Program-made: the position numbers and the translations under genes
Assembly: GCA_963739135.1 (NCBI GenBank)
Contig: CAVTZG010000021.1
Location: forward strand, 372,001 to 436,000
Reading direction: 5' to 3'
From: Palsa-504 sp963739135
Lineage (GTDB): Bacteria > Actinomycetota > Actinomycetes > Streptosporangiales > Streptosporangiaceae
Length of the DNA stretch: 64,000 bases
The notes under the pieces: model-generated
Database searches by the model: none
Seen by the model: the letters and a program-made list of their open reading frames with translations, nothing else
Told to the model about the DNA's origin: nothing
Part shown: in pieces, positions 42,185 through 53,856 of the stretch
How the letters are laid out: every line of letters begins with the position of its first letter
How positions within the stretch are numbered: the stretch's first letter is position 1

Positions 42185-43434
42185 GGCAGTTCCGCCGCGA
42201 TGATCGTCGGGCCGCCGACCGGAGACTCCACCGACATCCGGCCGTCCACGCCGGACACCCGGTCGGCCAGCCCGGACAGGCCGGTGCCGGTGATGTCCGC
42301 GCCGCCGATGCCGTCGTCGCTGACCATGACGGTGAGCGTGCCCGGATAGCCTTGGCCTTCCACCACGACCTTGGCGTGGCTGGCCCGGGAGTGCTTGGCC
42401 ACGTTGGTCAGCGCCTCGGCCACCATGAAGTAGGCGACCGCCTCCACCGAGGACTTGGGGCGCACCGGCACGTCGACGTGCACATCGACCGGCACCGGGC
42501 ACAGGGCGGCCAGCCCGGACAGGGCCGCGTCCAGGCCGCGGTCGGTCAGCACCGGCGGGTGCACGCCGCGGACCAGGTTGCGCAGCTCGGTGAGGGCCTC
42601 CTTGGCCTGCGCGTGGGCCTGGTCGACCAGTACCCGGGCGGCGTCCACGTCGTCGGCGAACCTCGCCTGGGCCCGGCCCAGCTCCATGGCCAGCGCGACC
42701 AGCCGCTGCTGCGCGCCGTCGTGCAGGTCGCGCTCGATCCGCCGCCGTTCCGCCTCGGCCGCGTCCACCACCCGCTCCCGGCTGATCTCCAGCTCGCTGA
42801 CCCGGGCGGCCAGGTCGCGGCGCGGGCCGAGCAGCAGGCGGGCCAGCCTGTCATCTGCGATGGCCAGGCCCCGGGTGAGCTGCGGCGCGGCAAGCAGCAG
42901 CAGGGCGCCGAGCAGGGCCGACGTGACCAGCACGAACCGGCCGTGCAGCGTCGTGTCGCCGAAGGTGGGGCCGCCGGAGGGCAGGGCCCAGGCGTAAGCC
43001 GGCAGGAGCAGCATGATCAGGCCCACCGACCAGACCAGGATGCTGATCCCGGCCGCGGCCGCGCTGACCGGCAGCCGCAGCAGCGCGTAGCCGAGCTCGG
43101 ACCAGGTCGCCGATTCCTTCCACGTCTGCCAACGCGGGATGATGCCCCACCGGAAGCCGGCCCGGCCAGGCGAGCCCGGGGAGGGCCAGGCCGGGATCCG
43201 CGCGCCGGTGAAGAAGGCGAACCTGGCCCGCTCGGCCCCGGCGAACCAGCCGGCCAGCCGCAGCGTCACGCCCAGGAGCGGGAGCCCGACCAGCGCGAAG
43301 AACAGTCCGCCGGCCCCGAAGCCCAGCCCGAAGGTGACGATGAAGATGGCCACGAACCCGATGAGCAGGCCGGCCAGGTGCTGGGCCATGGCGAGCCAGG
43401 TGCGCGGCGACACCAGGTCGCGGAGGAGGAACAT
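42175..43434 (-). CDS. Sensor histidine kinase (HisKA_3, sensor-domain type)
   Basis: A 419-residue kinase. The N-terminal sensor domain has four helices (about 17-60 and 118-190). The H-box ERRRIERDLHDGAQQRL carries the phospho-acceptor His. The N-box (VAEALTNVAKHS) and G-box (DDGIGGAD, GTGLSGLADRV) are intact. This contrasts with the degenerate kinases at 9559 and 26260. Co-translated with the response regulator. Signal unknown. Confidence 0.93.
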   Translation of the reverse strand: MFLLRDLVSPRTWLAMAQHLAGLLIGFVAIFIVTFGLGFGAGGLFFALVGLPLLGVTLRLAGWFAGAERARFAFFTGARIPAWPSPGSPGRAGFRWGIIPRWQTWKESATWSELGYALLRLPVSAAAAGISILVWSVGLIMLLLPAYAWALPSGGPTFGDTTLHGRFVLVTSALLGALLLLAAPQLTRGLAIADDRLARLLLGPRRDLAARVSELEISRERVVDAAEAERRRIERDLHDGAQQRLVALAMELGRAQARFADDVDAARVLVDQAHAQAKEALTELRNLVRGVHPPVLTDRGLDAALSGLAALCPVPVDVHVDVPVRPKSSVEAVAYFMVAEALTNVAKHSRASHAKVVVEGQGYPGTLTVMVSDDGIGGADITGTGLSGLADRVSGVDGRMSVESPVGGPTIIAAELPCG

Positions 43435-43483
43435 GGCACTGACGCTATGGCATCACCGGCCGGGCGGCCATAAGTCGTACCCC

Positions 43484-43522
43484 CCGGATCGAGGTGGGGT
43501 TAGCCTCACCACCCCGATCCGG
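43484..43522. terminator. Terminator after mmsA operon
   Basis: A 14-bp stem with one mismatch (CCGGATCGAGGTGG with CCACCCCGATCCGG) and an 11-nt loop starts 22 bp past the mmsA stop, before the kinase promoter. Confidence 0.8.
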
Positions 43523-43543
43523 TTATGCGGCGGCTGGCGCCGG

Positions 43544-45039
<1,496 letters not shown>

Positions 45040-45043
<4 letters not shown>

Positions 45044-46341
45044 TTGGCTGCCTTTTCGTTGACCGCCTGCAGGGCGTCGGTGAGGATGGTCAGGCCTTCC
45101 TTGGCCTCGGCCTCGCTGAGGGTCAGCGGCGGCGCCATCCGCAGCGTGGACCCGTACAGGCCGCCCTTGCCGATCAGCAGGCCGCGCTCCTTGGTGGCCT
45201 CGAGCATCCGGCTGGCCAGCGGCGGGCTCGGCTTGCTGGTCACCGGGTCCACCAGGTCGACGGCGAACATCAGGCCCTTGCCGCGTACCTCGCCGACGAT
45301 GGGCAGCGGGCCGGCGGCCTCGCGGAGTCCGCTGATGATCAGCTCGCCGGTGACGGCGGCATTGCGCTGCAGGTCGTGGGACAGCACGTAGTCCAGGGTG
45401 GCGTTGGCCGCGGCGGTGGCGATTGGGTTGCCGCCGAAGGTGGAGATGCCGTTGCCGCGGATCCCGTCCAGCAGGTCGCCGCGGGCCACCACGCCGCCGA
45501 TGGCGAAGCCGTTGCCCAGGCCCTTGGCGAACGTCATCGCGTCCGGGGTGATCCCGTGCGCGCTGATGCCCCAGAAGTGCTCGCCGGTGCGGCCCCAGCC
45601 GGTCTGCACCTCGTCGGAGATGAACAGGATGCCGTGCTCGTCCAGGACTTCCTGGTACGCGGCGAACAGGCCGTCGGGGGGCATGGTGAACCCGCCCACG
45701 CCCTGCACCGGCTCGGCCAGCAGGCAGCCGACGTCGGCCGGGTGCACCCCGGCGGACAGCAGGGCCCGCAGGTCTTCCACGCAGGCCTTGATGTAGTCGG
45801 CGTCGGACAGGTGCCGGTAGAGGGGAAGCTGCCGGTCGGCGCCGTGCAGATAATGGGTGCCGAACGGATCGTGGCTCGACATCTTCCAGGCCGCGACGCC
45901 GGTCACGGAGACGGCGCCGAACGAGCGGCCGTGATAGCTGCCCCGCATGGCGAGCACCTGGTTGGCGCCGCGGGCGGTGAGCGCGGCCAGCAATGCGGTC
46001 TCGTTGGCCTCGGTACCGGAGTTGGTGAAGAACACCTTGGCGCCGGAGATGCCGGACACCTTGACGATCTTCTCGGCCAGCTCGACCTGGTTGCGGATCA
46101 GGTACAGCGTCGAGGTGTGCACCACGCCGGTGGCGATCTGCCGCTCCACCGCGTCCCGCACCTCGGGCACGTCGTAGCCGAGCATGTTGGTCAGGATGCC
46201 GGCGAAGAAGTCCAGGTAGCTGCGGCCCTGACCGTCGGTGACCCGGCAGCCCTGGCCGCTGGTGATCTCGATCGGCTCGTCGTAGTAGATACCGACCCAG
46301 TTGGGGATGACCGCGCGGTGGCGGGCGAGAAGCTCAGACAT
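45040..46341 (-). CDS. Class-III (omega) aminotransferase, beta-alanine/GABA type
   Basis: A 433-residue PLP enzyme from ATG 46341 (an ATG three codons upstream is possible). The PLP Lys is in MTFAKGLGNGFAIGG and the cofactor Asp in ISDEVQTGWGRTG. FTNSGTEANE is the phosphate site. It heads an operon with mmsA, which suggests beta-alanine or 3-aminoisobutyrate as amino donor. A PucR-type regulator is divergent, 83 bp away. Confidence 0.92.
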
Positions 46342-46408
46342 GGCGTTCATTCTTCCGTGGTTAGCTGTAGTCGCGGAAGCGACATCATGTATCAGATCTG
46401 GTCGTTAT

Positions 46409-46422
46409 CAGTACACTGTGTA
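46409..46422. promoter_or_regulatory. Imperfect palindrome at the PucR start
   Basis: CAGTACACTGTGTA directly abuts the ATG at 46424 and contains the inverted halves TACAC/GTGTA. It leaves no room for a ribosome site, so a leaderless message autoregulated at this site is possible. Confidence 0.4.
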
Positions 46423-46423
46423 A

Positions 46424-48037
46424 ATGCTGCCGTCGCTGGCTGAAGTCCTCGCCATGGATGCCTGCCGGCGTGGCCGCCCGGCCGTCGTGGCGGGCGCGGA
46501 CCGGCTGGACACGCCGGTCCGCTGGGTGCATGCGATGGAGCTCACCGACGTGGCCCGGCTGCTGCGCGGCGGCGAGCTGGTGCTCAGCACCGGGATTGCC
46601 CTGCCCGACGACGAGCGGCTGCTGGCCGCCTACATCACCGAACTGGCCGAGGTCGGCGTGGCCGGGCTGGCCGTGGAGCTCGGCCGCCGGTACGCCGGGC
46701 AGCTGCCGGCCGCGCTGGTCACCGCGGCCAGGCAGGCCGGGCTGCCGCTGATCGCGTTCGAGGCCGAGGTGGCGTTCATCGAGATCACCGAGGCGGTGCA
46801 CGCCCGGATCATCGACGCCCAGCTCGACGAGCTGCGGGTTTCCGAGCGGCTGCACGAGATGTTCACCGAACTGTCGGTGGCCGGCGCTTCGCCGGACGAG
46901 ATCGTCCGGCAGGCGGCGAGGATGGCCGGGCGGCCGGTGATCCTGGCCGACCTGTCGCACCGGGTGCTGGCGTTTTCGCCTGGCGGGGCCGACCCGGGGC
47001 GGCTGCTGGCCGGCTTCGCCGCGCGGAGCCGTTCTGTTCGGCTGCCCGGCCGGACCGCCTTTGACGAGGCCTCGGGATGGCTGGTGACGCCGGTCGGCGC
47101 GCGGGGCGAGGACTGGGGCCGGGTCATCCTGGTCTGCGACAGCCCGCCTGTTCCGACGGACACCGTGCTGATCGAGCGGACCGCGACCACCCTGGCCCTG
47201 GGCCGCCTGCTGGCCAGGCACCGGGAGAGCCTGGAACGGCAGGCGCACCGCACGCTGATCAGCGGCATCATCGCTCAGGCCCACGCTGATCCGGGCGAGG
47301 CGGCCATGCGGTCGCGGGCGCTCGGCGTGCCGGTCGACGCGCGCCAGCTGCTCGGCCTGGTGCTGCGGATCGGCGAGCACCCCGGCGTGCCCGGAATCTC
47401 CGCGCATGCCCGGGTGCTCGAGGCCGCGGACGTGCTGGCCGAGGCGTGCCGGGCCGCGCGGGTCCCGGCGCTGGTCGGCACGCTGGACGACGTGCGGGCC
47501 GGAGCGATGCTCTCGCTCGCCCTGGGCGCCAACGCCGATGCGGTGCTGACCGTCCTGGCCGGGAAGGTCACGGACCGGCTGGGCCCGGTGGTGATCGCGG
47601 TCGGCGGCGCGGCCGATTCGGTCCAGGACGTACGGCGCTCGTTCCTCGAGGCCGACCAGGTGGCCGAGGTGGCGGCGGGCCTGGGCGAGGCCCGGCCGTT
47701 CTACCGGCTGCCTGATCTGCACCTGCACGGCCTGCTGCACCTGCTCCGCGAGGATGCCCGGGTGCAGACCTTCGTCGAGCGGGAACTGGGCGCGCTGCTG
47801 ACGCACGAGCGCGGGGCCGAGCTGATCGAGGTGCTGACCGCCTTCCTGGCCGCCGGCGGTAACAAGGCGGCCGCGGCCAAGGACTCCCACCTGGCCCGCC
47901 CGACGTTCTACGAGCGGCTGCGCCGCATCGAGCGGATCCTAGGCGTCTCGCTTGACTCCGCGGAGTCACGGACCTCGCTGCACGTGGCGCTGCTGGCTCA
48001 CCAGGTCACGTCCGCCCTCGCCCCCGGCCAGGCTTAG
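46424..48037 (+). CDS. PucR-family regulator
   Basis: A 537-residue activator. An N-terminal PucR domain (about 1-120) is followed by a CdaR/GGDEF-like middle region and a C-terminal HTH_30 (about 465-525; LIEVLTAFLAAGGNKAAAAK, LARPTFYERLRRIE). PucR regulators usually control purine, uracil or amino-acid catabolism. Divergent from the aminotransferase-mmsA operon, which it probably activates. The NCS1 permease remnant 7 kb away may have belonged to the same pathway. Confidence 0.9.
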   Translation: MLPSLAEVLAMDACRRGRPAVVAGADRLDTPVRWVHAMELTDVARLLRGGELVLSTGIALPDDERLLAAYITELAEVGVAGLAVELGRRYAGQLPAALVTAARQAGLPLIAFEAEVAFIEITEAVHARIIDAQLDELRVSERLHEMFTELSVAGASPDEIVRQAARMAGRPVILADLSHRVLAFSPGGADPGRLLAGFAARSRSVRLPGRTAFDEASGWLVTPVGARGEDWGRVILVCDSPPVPTDTVLIERTATTLALGRLLARHRESLERQAHRTLISGIIAQAHADPGEAAMRSRALGVPVDARQLLGLVLRIGEHPGVPGISAHARVLEAADVLAEACRAARVPALVGTLDDVRAGAMLSLALGANADAVLTVLAGKVTDRLGPVVIAVGGAADSVQDVRRSFLEADQVAEVAAGLGEARPFYRLPDLHLHGLLHLLREDARVQTFVERELGALLTHERGAELIEVLTAFLAAGGNKAAAAKDSHLARPTFYERLRRIERILGVSLDSAESRTSLHVALLAHQVTSALAPGQA

Positions 48038-48660
48038 CCTGTCGCGGGCGAACTGGCCCGCCTGCCGCAGGGCCTGGGCGGCCTCGGGCAGGAAGCTCCA
48101 GAAGATGTGGAAGTCGTGGGTGTCCACCGAGAACAGCTCGAAGCGGGCATCGACGCCGCACTCGGCGGCGTGGTCGGCCAGCTGGCGGGCCTCGTCCAGC
48201 AGCGGGTCGCCGGTCGCGGCCTGGATCAGCATCGGCGGCAATCCGCTCAGGTCCGCGGACAGCGGGCTGAGCAGCGGGTCGTCGGCGGGATGGCCGGCCA
48301 GGTAGAGCCCGGCCGTGGCGTCCCTGATGTCGTCCAATTCGTGCGGCGGCCGGTCCCGGCCGGTAGCCAGCAGGTCAATCCAGGGGCAGAGCAGCACCGC
48401 GCCGCCCGGCATCGGCAGGTCCTGCTGCCTGAGGTCCTGCTGCCTGAGGTCCTGCTGCCTAAGGCTGAGCAGGAACGACAGGACCAGGCTGCAACCTGAC
48501 CAGTCACCCGCCACGATGACCCGGGTCGCTCCGCGGTCGATCATCCAGCGGTAGGCCCGCACGGCGTCCTGCACGGAGGCGGGAACGGGTACTCGGGGGC
48601 AAGCCGGTAATCAGGGACGACGACGTCGGCCGCGATGAATATCCGCGGGCACCATCGTCG
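47966..48660 (-). pseudogene. HSL-type alpha/beta hydrolase, frameshifted
   Basis: VVVPDYRLAPEYPFPPP (to about 48590) continues in another frame as VRAYRWMIDRGATRVIVAGD (from 48574), so there is a frameshift near 48580. The nucleophile motif GDSAG reads GDWSG, and a 15-bp unit tripled at 48421-48465 adds RQQDL three times. The N-terminal HGGG region is missing and the end overlaps pucR by 70 bp. The Asp (TGDPLLDEA) and His (DTHDFH) remain. Confidence 0.8.
48421..48465. repeat. 15-bp triplet tandem repeat
   Basis: CTGCTGCCTGAGGTC occurs twice, then a third time with the end changed (CTGCTGCCTAAGGCT). It lies in the hydrolase pseudogene and encodes repeated RQQDL. Confidence 0.9.
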
Positions 48661-48693
48661 GATTAGCGAATAAGTCACGTGAGGAGAAAGATC

Positions 48694-49711
48694 ATGCAAG
48701 ACACGACCGCCCAGGACACGATGGCACAGCCCGGCCTGGCTGACGATCCCGTGGCCCGGTCGGCCGGCGGGCGGCATCCTCACCCAGGTCATCAACTGGC
48801 ACTGGATCTTCTTCGTCAACCTGCCGATCGGCATCATCACTGCGATCCTGGCCCTCCGGGTGGTCCCCCGGGATCAGGGCACCGGGCTGCGCAACGGCGC
48901 CGACGTGGCGGGCGCGCTGCTGATCACCGGCGCGATGATGCTCAGCGTCTTCACCATCGTCAAGCCGGCCGCCGAAGACGGCTGGCTGGCCGGGCGGACG
49001 CTGGCGTTCGGCGCCGCCTCGCTGGTCCTGCTGGCCGGGTTCATCGTCCGCCAGCGGACCGCGCGCAACCCGCTCATGCCGCTGCGGATCCTGGCCGCCC
49101 GTAAGATCGCGGCGGCGAACCTGATCCAGGTGCTCGGCGTGGCGGGCATGTTCGGCATGTTCTTCCTGGGCGCGCTGTACCTGCGGGAGATGCTCGGCTA
49201 CAGCCCGCTGCAGATCGGGCTGGCCTTCCTGCCCGTGGCGGTGATGATGGGCACGCTGTCGGTCCGCTACACCGAGCGGCTGGCGACGCGGTTCGGCGCG
49301 CGGACCACGCTCATCGCGGGGCTGGCGCTGATCGCCGGAGCCCTGTTCCTGTTCACCCAGGCACCGGTGCGCGGCGCATACGTGCTGCACGACCTGCCGG
49401 TGATGGTGCTGATGGGCGCCGGGGCCGGGCTGGCCTTCCCCGCGCTGATGACGGTGGCGATGGCCGGTGCCACTCCGGCCGACGCTGGCCTGGCCTCAGG
49501 CCTGGTGAACACCACGGCCCAGGTCGGCGGCGCTCTCGGGCTGGCCGTGCTGGCCACCGTGTCGGCCGGGCGCACCAGCACGCTGGCGGCCCGCGGGGAC
49601 GGCACGCTGGCCGCGCTGAACGGCGGCTACCACCTGGCGTTCGGGATCGCCGGCGGGCTGGTCGTGGCGGCCATCTTGGTCGCCCTGGCCGCGCTGCGTT
49701 CCGGCGACTGA
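48694..49711 (+). pseudogene. DHA2-type (14-TM) MFS exporter with 5' deletion
   Basis: GAGGAG and ATG 48694 begin a polar leader (MQDTTAQDTMAQPGL). Near 48765 this joins, out of frame, GGILTQVINWHWIFFVNLPIG, the conserved helix-6 motif of EmrB/QacA-type exporters, and the remaining 8 helices to 49711. The first five helices are gone. The downstream frame (GTG 48860) is open for 283 codons but would make half a transporter. Confidence 0.8.
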
Positions 49712-49794
49712 CGAGAAACCCCGACGGCTGAGCCGAACTGCACGGCCACCTGTTGCTGCCTACTCTCCAAGGGAAGCCTCTTGGGAGGTCGCAG

Positions 49795-50400
49795 ATGGAC
49801 GATCCGGCCGCAGATGCCGGCGCGAGGACCTTCACGGCCAGTCGCGACGGCGCCCGTGATGACGTGGGGTTGCTGCGCAGGATCAGCCTGGGCGACGAGG
49901 ACGCGATGGCCGTGTTCTACCGCGAGCACGGCCGGGTCGTCCTCGGGCACGTTCTGCTGGTGGTGGCCGGTGAGCGTGTGCTCGCGGAGGAGATCGTGCA
50001 GGACACGATGCTGGCCGTCTGGCGCGGAGCGGGCTCCTTCCGGGGCGAGTCGTCGGTGCGGTCGTGGGTGATCGCCATTGCCCGGCGGCAGACCCGGGAC
50101 CGGTTGCGGGGGCGCCGGCTGCGGGTGGTGGATGACGCCTTCCTGGCCGACCAGCCGAGTTCCGGCCCGGGACCGGAGGCCACGGCCCTGGATCGCGCCG
50201 AACTGGCCGAAGTGACGGGTGCGATCCGGGAGCTCGCACCGGCCCACCGCGAGTTGCTGGGCCTTGCCTTCGGCTGCGGGCTCAGCCTCCCCGAGGTCGC
50301 CGGCGTGCTGAAGGTCCCGGTCGGGACCGTGAAGAGCCGCCTCAGCGCGGCGCGCACCGCACTCGGCCGGATACTGGACGAGAAAGGCCAGAACCGATGA
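49795..50400 (+). CDS. ECF sigma factor
   Basis: A 201-residue sigma-70 family ECF factor. Region 2 (about 28-95; EEIVQDTMLAVWRGAGSFRG with SSVRSWVIAIARR) and region 4 (about 140-190; LSLPEVAGVLKVPVGTVKSR) are intact. GGGAGG lies 6 nt upstream of the ATG. It overlaps the anti-sigma gene by 4 bp. Confidence 0.93.
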   Translation: MDDPAADAGARTFTASRDGARDDVGLLRRISLGDEDAMAVFYREHGRVVLGHVLLVVAGERVLAEEIVQDTMLAVWRGAGSFRGESSVRSWVIAIARRQTRDRLRGRRLRVVDDAFLADQPSSGPGPEATALDRAELAEVTGAIRELAPAHRELLGLAFGCGLSLPEVAGVLKVPVGTVKSRLSAARTALGRILDEKGQNR

Positions 50401-51378
50401 ACGCAGGCCCTGCTGACACCCGCTCGCCACATCTGGACCTGGAGGACCTGATCGCCGAGGCTGCCGGCCAGCCGATAGGCGACCCTGCCCGGGAGCACCT
50501 CGCCAGCTGCGAACACTGCCAACTCGAGGCGAACCGGTGGAACCTCGTTGCCGACGGGGTCCGAGGCCTGGCAGCCGCCGCGCCCGAGACAGCCCAGCCT
50601 GCCCGGCCGCCGCGCGCCGGACAGCGTGTACTGGCGGGCCCCTGGCGGCACGTCATGCTGGCGGTCGGCGGCGCGGCAGCCGCGCTCGTCCTGGTCGTCG
50701 GGGTAGGTGCTGTGACCGGACTCGTGCACGTGCACCTATCCGGTCCCGGCACCGAGACGGCCCTCACCGCGGTCACCGGGTGCACCCAGCTCGAGCAGGC
50801 CGACGGGACGCTCGAGCAGGTGAACGGCAGCAGCCTGGTGATCAAGACGGCCAGCGGCCAGCCGGTGACCGTGACCACGACGCCGACCACGTTTGTGTCC
50901 ATGTCCGGAGCGTTGCTGGACGACATCGCGGACGGAGCGTCAGTCGTCGTGCACGGCTATAGCTCCGACGGGACGATCGCAGCCGCCATCGTCACCGTCG
51001 GGCCGCCGTCCAGCGCGGTGAACCCATCCGGCTTCGTCGTTGTCCAGGGGACGGTGTTCGAACGCGAGCACCGCTGGCTTCACCGTCGTGACATCCAGCG
51101 GAACCCGGGTTCCGGTGACCACCTCCGGCGACACGCTTGTCGTAATACCCCACGCCAGCCTCGGCCAGCTGCAGGCCGGCGCCACCATCTTCGCCCTTGG
51201 CCAGGCCGGACTGGACGGGACGCTGTCGGCACGAGCGGTGGCAGCGGTCTCGCAGCTCCCGCAGCTCCCGCCAGGTTTGCACCTCAACGTGTCGGTAAAA
51301 AACTGCTCGCCCAGCTCGATCGTCGACGCGCTCGGCGCGATAGGCGCCATCGGTGCGGCGCCCGGCTCCGGCGGCTGA
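50397..51378 (+). pseudogene. Zinc-finger anti-sigma factor with one-base frameshift
   Basis: The N-terminus has a zf-HC2 motif (H-x3-C-x2-C in HLASCEHC) that binds the sigma factor, then a membrane helix (about 82-108) and an outer beta-rich domain with a repeated TVTTTPTTF / VVVTSSGT pattern. Near 51056 the frame shifts by +1: GFVVVQGTV continues in the next frame as SNASTAGFTVVTSSGTRVP and ends at 51378. As read, the protein instead runs through unrelated Arg-rich sequence to 51470. Removing one T at 51056-51057 restores a 326-residue protein. Membrane and sigma-binding parts are unaffected. Confidence 0.75.
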
Positions 51379-51477
51379 TCCGCGCCAGCGAGCTACTTCT
51401 GCGGAATGAAACTGGACTTTCAGCACCGCCGGCGCGAAAGGTTCCGAACCCCACGCGGTATCCCGTTTAGGCGAGCG

Positions 51478-52008
51478 TCAGGCGTCGAGGACCTGGCCGG
51501 CGCGCTGGACGACGGGAGGGTCGGTACTCCAGGGGAAGTTGATCCAGCGGTCGGTGCGCTTCCAGACGTACTCGCACTTGATCAGCGACTGCGGCTTCTC
51601 GTAGATCACCGCCGAACGCACGTCTTCCACGTGGTCCTTGATGAAGTTGTAGACGAGGTCCATGGTGCGGCCGGAGTCGGCCACGTCGTCGGCGATGAGC
51701 ACCTTCTTTTCCGAGAAGTCCACCGCGCTGGGCACCGGCGGGAGCATGACCGGCATGTCGAGCGTGGTGCCGACCCCGTCGTAGAACTCGACGTTCGTCA
51801 CGTGCAGGTTCTTGACCCCGAGCGCGTAGCCGAGGGAGGCGGCCAGGAACAGGCCGCCGCGCGCGATGGACAGGATCAGGTCGGGCTCGAACCCGTCGGC
51901 CGCGATGGTGGTGGCCAGTTCCCGGGATGCGTCGCCGAACGCCTGCCAGCTGAGGTTCTCACGCTCGTCGTCCATGACCGCTCTCATCGTCGGGGTGCTC
52001 ATGCTCAT
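51478..52008 (-). CDS. Phosphoribosyltransferase-domain protein
   Basis: A 176-residue type I PRTase. The PRPP loop is VLIADDVADSGRTM and the PPi loop is LSIARGGL. Similar proteins are annotated as xanthine/hypoxanthine PRTases, but the hood region is short. Starts at 52008, 52002 and 51987 are all possible; no strong ribosome site. The C-terminal WKRTDRWINFPWS is well conserved in this group. Substrate not predictable. Confidence 0.85.
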   Translation of the reverse strand: MSMSTPTMRAVMDDERENLSWQAFGDASRELATTIAADGFEPDLILSIARGGLFLAASLGYALGVKNLHVTNVEFYDGVGTTLDMPVMLPPVPSAVDFSEKKVLIADDVADSGRTMDLVYNFIKDHVEDVRSAVIYEKPQSLIKCEYVWKRTDRWINFPWSTDPPVVQRAGQVLDA

Positions 52009-52126
52009 CGTTTCATGACCGGCGAGCCGGGATGAAGATACAGGTCTGAGTGCCGCGCTGAGAAGTTCTACTAGTGATGCAGCGATCTGCCGGCTTACGG
52101 TGCTCTTAGGTGGTGTGGAGCCGGTG

Positions 52127-52669
52127 GTGACCAATCCTCGCGACGAGATGGCCGCCGTCCCGGACGTCATCAGCGCAGACGACAGCGAGGACTTCAGGAC
52201 CTTCGCGGCGTCCCGCTGGCCGGGGCTGGTCAGGCTGGCGTTCGGCCTGACCGGAGACCGCTGGCTGGCCGGGGACATAGCCCAGACCGCACTGGCTCGC
52301 GCCTACGTGGCCTGGCGCCGGGTCAGCCGGGCCGACGACCCGGACGCCTACGTGCGCCGGATCCTGGTCAACACCAGCAACCGACGGTTCCGCAGGCGCC
52401 GGGTGACCGAGCAGCCGGGCGATTTGCCGGAGACGCCGGTTGACAGTCCCGCTGACCTCATCGGCGAGCGGACCGCCCTGCTGACGGCCCTGCATCAGCT
52501 GCCGCCGCGGCAGCGCGCGGTGATCGTCCTGCGGTACTGGCAGGATCTGACCGACGCGCAGATCGCCGCCGCCCTGGGCTGCTCGCCTGGCACGGTGCGC
52601 AGCCAGCTCGCCCGTGCCCTGGCCAAGCTCCGGGTCGACCCGGCGCTCGGGGAAGGTGATGACCGATGA
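52127..52669 (+). CDS. SigE-family ECF sigma factor (SACE type)
   Basis: About 180 residues from GTG 52127 (GGAGCC 5 nt upstream; the frame opens at 52100). Typical of the actinobacterial SigE/'SigE-family' short ECF factors: FAASRWPGLVRLAFGLTGDR, ALARAYVAWRRVSRADDPDA, then region 4 LPPRQRAVIVLRYWQDL. It overlaps the next gene by 4 bp, which should be its membrane partner. Confidence 0.9.
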   Translation: MTNPRDEMAAVPDVISADDSEDFRTFAASRWPGLVRLAFGLTGDRWLAGDIAQTALARAYVAWRRVSRADDPDAYVRRILVNTSNRRFRRRRVTEQPGDLPETPVDSPADLIGERTALLTALHQLPPRQRAVIVLRYWQDLTDAQIAAALGCSPGTVRSQLARALAKLRVDPALGEGDDR

Positions 52670-53814
52670 CCGCGACCCAGGACAAGGGACTGCGGCGGGC
52701 GCTGCACGGCACGCTCCAGTCCGTACAGCCGTCACCGGCTCCGCTGGAGACGATCATCCGGCGCGGCAAGCACATCCGGATGCGGCGCACGGGCGCCGCC
52801 CTGAGTGCCGTGGGCCTGGCCGGGATCCTCGCCGTGACCAGCCTGGCGCTGCGCGGCGGCCCGCAGCCGACCGTCCCGGCCGCGGCCCCCGCCGTCACCG
52901 CCGGACCCAACGGGGTGTTCGCCCACGGCACTGCGGACGGGCATCCGTGGCGGCTAGCCGTCCAGAACATCGCCGACCCGGGCTACACGTGCCTGCCCGC
53001 GATCACGATCAACGGCACCGACGCCGACCCGGTGTACCCCGAACCGGACAGCAGTGCCGTCGTGGCCCTGGGCTCGGCCAGGCCCGGGGTCGGCTTCGCG
53101 TTCGTCCAGCTCCCCGCCGATATCAGCGGGATCGTCGTCAACGGCGAGGAGAGCGTGCCCGCGGTCACCGCGGCCGCCTGCGGGTTGCAGTACCACGTCG
53201 CCGGCTTCGCGTACTCGCTGGCCAAGCCGCTGTGGGTGACGGAGACGAACCCGCCGCCAGGCAGGTCGCCGGTCTTTACCATGCCGCTGGTCAGCACCCA
53301 GCCGCCTAGCACGGCCACGACCCCGGAGACGCCGGGCCTGTGGATCAACACGAGCTCGGCGCTGGGCGAGTCCGCCTCGGGCGCTCTGGCCTGGGGAACC
53401 CTCCCGGGTGGCCAGCAATGGGTCATAAAGCTGCAGTTCGGAACCGGCGGAGACTGTTACGAGCTGGCCGGGACGACCTCGCTCGGCAGCACCCAGATGG
53501 GCTACTGCGGCCCGGTCAGCACTCCCGACGGGCCGGAGACCATCATGGCCCTGCCCCTTGGCTTCCTCGATCACGGCGGCGCCATAGGGTACGCCTTCCA
53601 GGTGAACCCTGGTGTCGATCAGCTCGAGGCGACCCTATCCGACGGCTCCTCCGAGCGCCCGGTGACTTGCATCGTAGACGGGCGGGACTACGCAGCATTC
53701 ATCGTCCCCTCGCCGCTTCATCTCTCCCGGCTGACCTGGCTTGACGCCCAGGGCCGGGTCGTCGCCAGCACCACCGCGCTGCCCCGGTACGGATACGTCC
53801 AGTTCCAGCCGTGA
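52666..53814 (+). CDS. Membrane-anchored putative anti-sigma partner
   Basis: A 382-residue protein with a cytoplasmic N-terminus (1-42), one membrane helix (about 43-64) and a large outer domain containing six Cys and proline/threonine linkers. No zinc finger is visible. The 4-bp overlap with the sigma gene and topology suggest a sensor or anti-sigma role, as for other SigE-family operons. The outer domain is unrecognised. Confidence 0.72.
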   Translation: MTATQDKGLRRALHGTLQSVQPSPAPLETIIRRGKHIRMRRTGAALSAVGLAGILAVTSLALRGGPQPTVPAAAPAVTAGPNGVFAHGTADGHPWRLAVQNIADPGYTCLPAITINGTDADPVYPEPDSSAVVALGSARPGVGFAFVQLPADISGIVVNGEESVPAVTAAACGLQYHVAGFAYSLAKPLWVTETNPPPGRSPVFTMPLVSTQPPSTATTPETPGLWINTSSALGESASGALAWGTLPGGQQWVIKLQFGTGGDCYELAGTTSLGSTQMGYCGPVSTPDGPETIMALPLGFLDHGGAIGYAFQVNPGVDQLEATLSDGSSERPVTCIVDGRDYAAFIVPSPLHLSRLTWLDAQGRVVASTTALPRYGYVQFQP

Positions 53815-53828
53815 GCCTTGGCTAGCGT

Positions 53829-53856
53829 CCATTCTCTGACTAAAGTCAGAGAATGG
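53829..53856. promoter_or_regulatory. 13-bp-arm palindrome (MarR operator) over the start codon
   Basis: CCATTCTCTGACT and AGTCAGAGAATGG are exact complements with a 2-bp centre. The right arm contains the ATG at 53853. Binding there by the MarR domain would block its own transcription. Confidence 0.85.
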
